Part shown: piece after piece, positions 4,669 through 5,633 of the stretch
Layout: each line of letters opens with the position of its first letter
How positions within the stretch are numbered: position 1 is the stretch's first letter
Assembly (NCBI GenBank): GCA_023246535.1
Contig: JAHFIF010000078.1
Span: 1-5,633, forward strand
Direction: 5' to 3'
DNA: 5,633 nucleotides
Origin: a bacterium
Lineage (GTDB): Bacteria > Patescibacteriota > Patescibacteriia > CAIQCM01
Notes under the pieces: model-generated
What the model was told of the DNA's origin: nothing
Seen by the model: the letters and a program-made list of their open reading frames with translations, nothing else
Databases searched by the model: none
Translations under genes and position numbers: made by a program

Positions 4669-5633
4669 TTAATTAGCGATCGCCTTCCACGTCGCCGCGG
4701 CGGCGCGGGGCCAGGTGAAGTGTTTGGCGCGGGCCAGGCCTTTTTCGATCAAGGGAATTCTAAAAATATCAAAAGTGATCTGGTCCATGGCTTGGGACCA
4801 TTTTTCGGGGTCGGTGGGGCGGACGGTCAATGCGGCGTCGGCGGCGGCTTCATAAGCGGCGCCGTGGTCGGCGGCGATCACGGGGACGGACATGGCCATG
4901 GCCTCGACGACGGGCAGGCCAAAGCCTTCGACGGGGCACGGGTGGACCAGGGCGGTGGCGTTTCGCAACAGGTTATACATTTCTTTGTCGGGCAGCGGAC
5001 CTTTGAATTCGATCGCCTCCCCCGCCCCGCTTTTTTCGGCGCGCGCCCTGATCTCGTCAAAGCCGTAAGACGGACGGCCGACGATCAAAAAATTGTAGCC
5101 GGGGTGGGTCATTAAGAATTTGGCAAAGCCGTCGATGGCGACCTCAAGATTCTTTTTCTTGTCGACGCGGCCGACGAAAATGAAATACGGGGCTTGGCCT
5201 TTGGCGCCTGACCTCACCCTACCCTCTCCTTTGTTAAGGAGAGGGATGCGAACGCCGAGCGGGATGACGGCGATGTTGGCCGGCTTCATGGCGACGAGCT
5301 GGGACTTGGTGTATTCGGACGGAACAATGATGGTTTGCGCGCGTTTACAAGTATCAACGAGCGTCTTGTTTTGTCGGGCGCGGTCGGCGGGGGCGTAAAG
5401 GTCGGGGTATTCCAGGAACGAGGCGTCGTGGATGGTGACGACCGATTTCTTGGGCGCGGCAAACGGCAGGCGGTAGCCGGGAACAAACAAGACGTCCGGC
5501 GCGTGGTGCCACATTTCCCATGACAGGCGCAGCGCGGTCAAGCCGTATTTGGGCGGCCAGCGCAAAACCTTGTTGCGCCACTTCTCGTTCCACGGCCCGA
5601 GTTCTTTGGGCAGCGGTTCGTACGAATACAAAA
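4669..5633 (-). CDS. GT4-like (GT-B fold) glycosyltransferase, N-terminus off window
   Basis: At least 320 residues; the frame runs through the right edge. The codon nearest the edge that could start is a TTG, but its context (YSYEPLP) looks like the interior of the N-terminal domain, so the gene is 5' partial. The enzyme transfers a sugar from a nucleotide-sugar donor, probably in cell-envelope or exopolysaccharide synthesis. Numbering from that TTG: acceptor-domain VVTIHDASFLEYP (64-76), IIVPSEYTKSQL (101-112), the linker after VIPLGV (122-127), the donor-domain start FIFVGRVDKKKNL (150-162), FKGPLPDKEMYNLL (209-222), and the EX7E donor motif E235-GFGLPVV-E243. The linker holds IPLLNKGEGRVRSG (129-142), encoded by a palindromic repeat and not typical of the family. 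C-terminal HFTWPRAAAATW (304-315) is the usual ending. The acceptor and sugar are unknown. Confidence 0.92.
   Translation of the reverse strand, partial: LYSYEPLPKELGPWNEKWRNKVLRWPPKYGLTALRLSWEMWHHAPDVLFVPGYRLPFAAPKKSVVTIHDASFLEYPDLYAPADRARQNKTLVDTCKRAQTIIVPSEYTKSQLVAMKPANIAVIPLGVRIPLLNKGEGRVRSGAKGQAPYFIFVGRVDKKKNLEVAIDGFAKFLMTHPGYNFLIVGRPSYGFDEIRARAEKSGAGEAIEFKGPLPDKEMYNLLRNATALVHPCPVEGFGLPVVEAMAMSVPVIAADHGAAYEAAADAALTVRPTDPEKWSQAMDQITFDIFRIPLIEKGLARAKHFTWPRAAAATWKAIAN
5210..5245 (-). repeat. Palindromic repeat element inserted in frame in the glycosyltransferase
   Basis: The element contains a perfect 10-bp inverted repeat, CCCTCTCCTT / AAGGAGAGGG (5222-5231 and 5236-5245), around the loop tgtt. 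It is flanked on the plus-strand left by CCTCACCCTA (5212-5221). The combined pattern, a CTCACCCTA box followed by a CCCTCTCC hairpin, resembles dispersed REP/MITE-like palindromes that I recall from many bacterial genomes. It keeps the reading frame and adds a basic, Gly-rich peptide to the enzyme's interdomain linker. Only one copy is present in this window, so its repeat status is an inference from resemblance. Confidence 0.65.

Overview
The window is a compact bacterial stretch of about 5.6 kb in which every supported gene lies on the minus strand, so transcription runs from high to low coordinates. Base composition is GC-rich (high fifties percent by eye), intergenic gaps are small, and TAA, TGA and TAG all serve as stops, so the standard bacterial code fits. 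Several traits suggest an uncultured lineage, possibly Patescibacteria/CPR: an alpha2-type glycyl-tRNA synthetase, a clamp-loader subunit without its zinc module, a Ycf48-like repeat lipoprotein embedded among information-processing genes, weak or absent Shine-Dalgarno sequences, and a palindromic repeat inserted in frame in a gene. This placement is an inference and was not tested by any search.

From the right edge leftwards, the first gene is a family-4-type (GT-B) glycosyltransferase whose N-terminus lies off the window (4669-5633). Its coding sequence carries a palindromic repeat (5210-5245) exactly at the linker between its two Rossmann domains. After a 57-base AT-rich gap comes a NUDIX hydrolase (4066-4611). 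A leader of about 100 bases with a perfect 10-bp hairpin follows, then a small cysteine-containing protein of unknown function (3684-3962). A clear rho-independent terminator (3623-3657) closes this unit.

A new promoter (3566-3594) directly after the terminator appears to drive a second, tightly packed operon: holB-like clamp-loader subunit (2606-3559), a seven-repeat beta-propeller putative lipoprotein (1539-2609), ribosome recycling factor frr (982-1536) and glycyl-tRNA synthetase (1-959, C-terminus off the window). The first two genes overlap by ATGA, the second and third are 2 bases apart, and the last gap is about 22-37 bases. The -10 box ends 6 bases before the holB ATG, so the operon mRNA is predicted to be leaderless.

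The operon joins replication (clamp loading), translation (ribosome recycling, glycine charging) and one extracytoplasmic protein of unknown role. No mobile-element genes, CRISPR arrays, tRNAs or rRNAs were seen. The points most worth a second look are the in-frame palindromic insertion in the glycosyltransferase, the leaderless operon start, the propeller gene coupled to holB and frr, and the hairpin leader with competing start signals before the small unknown gene.
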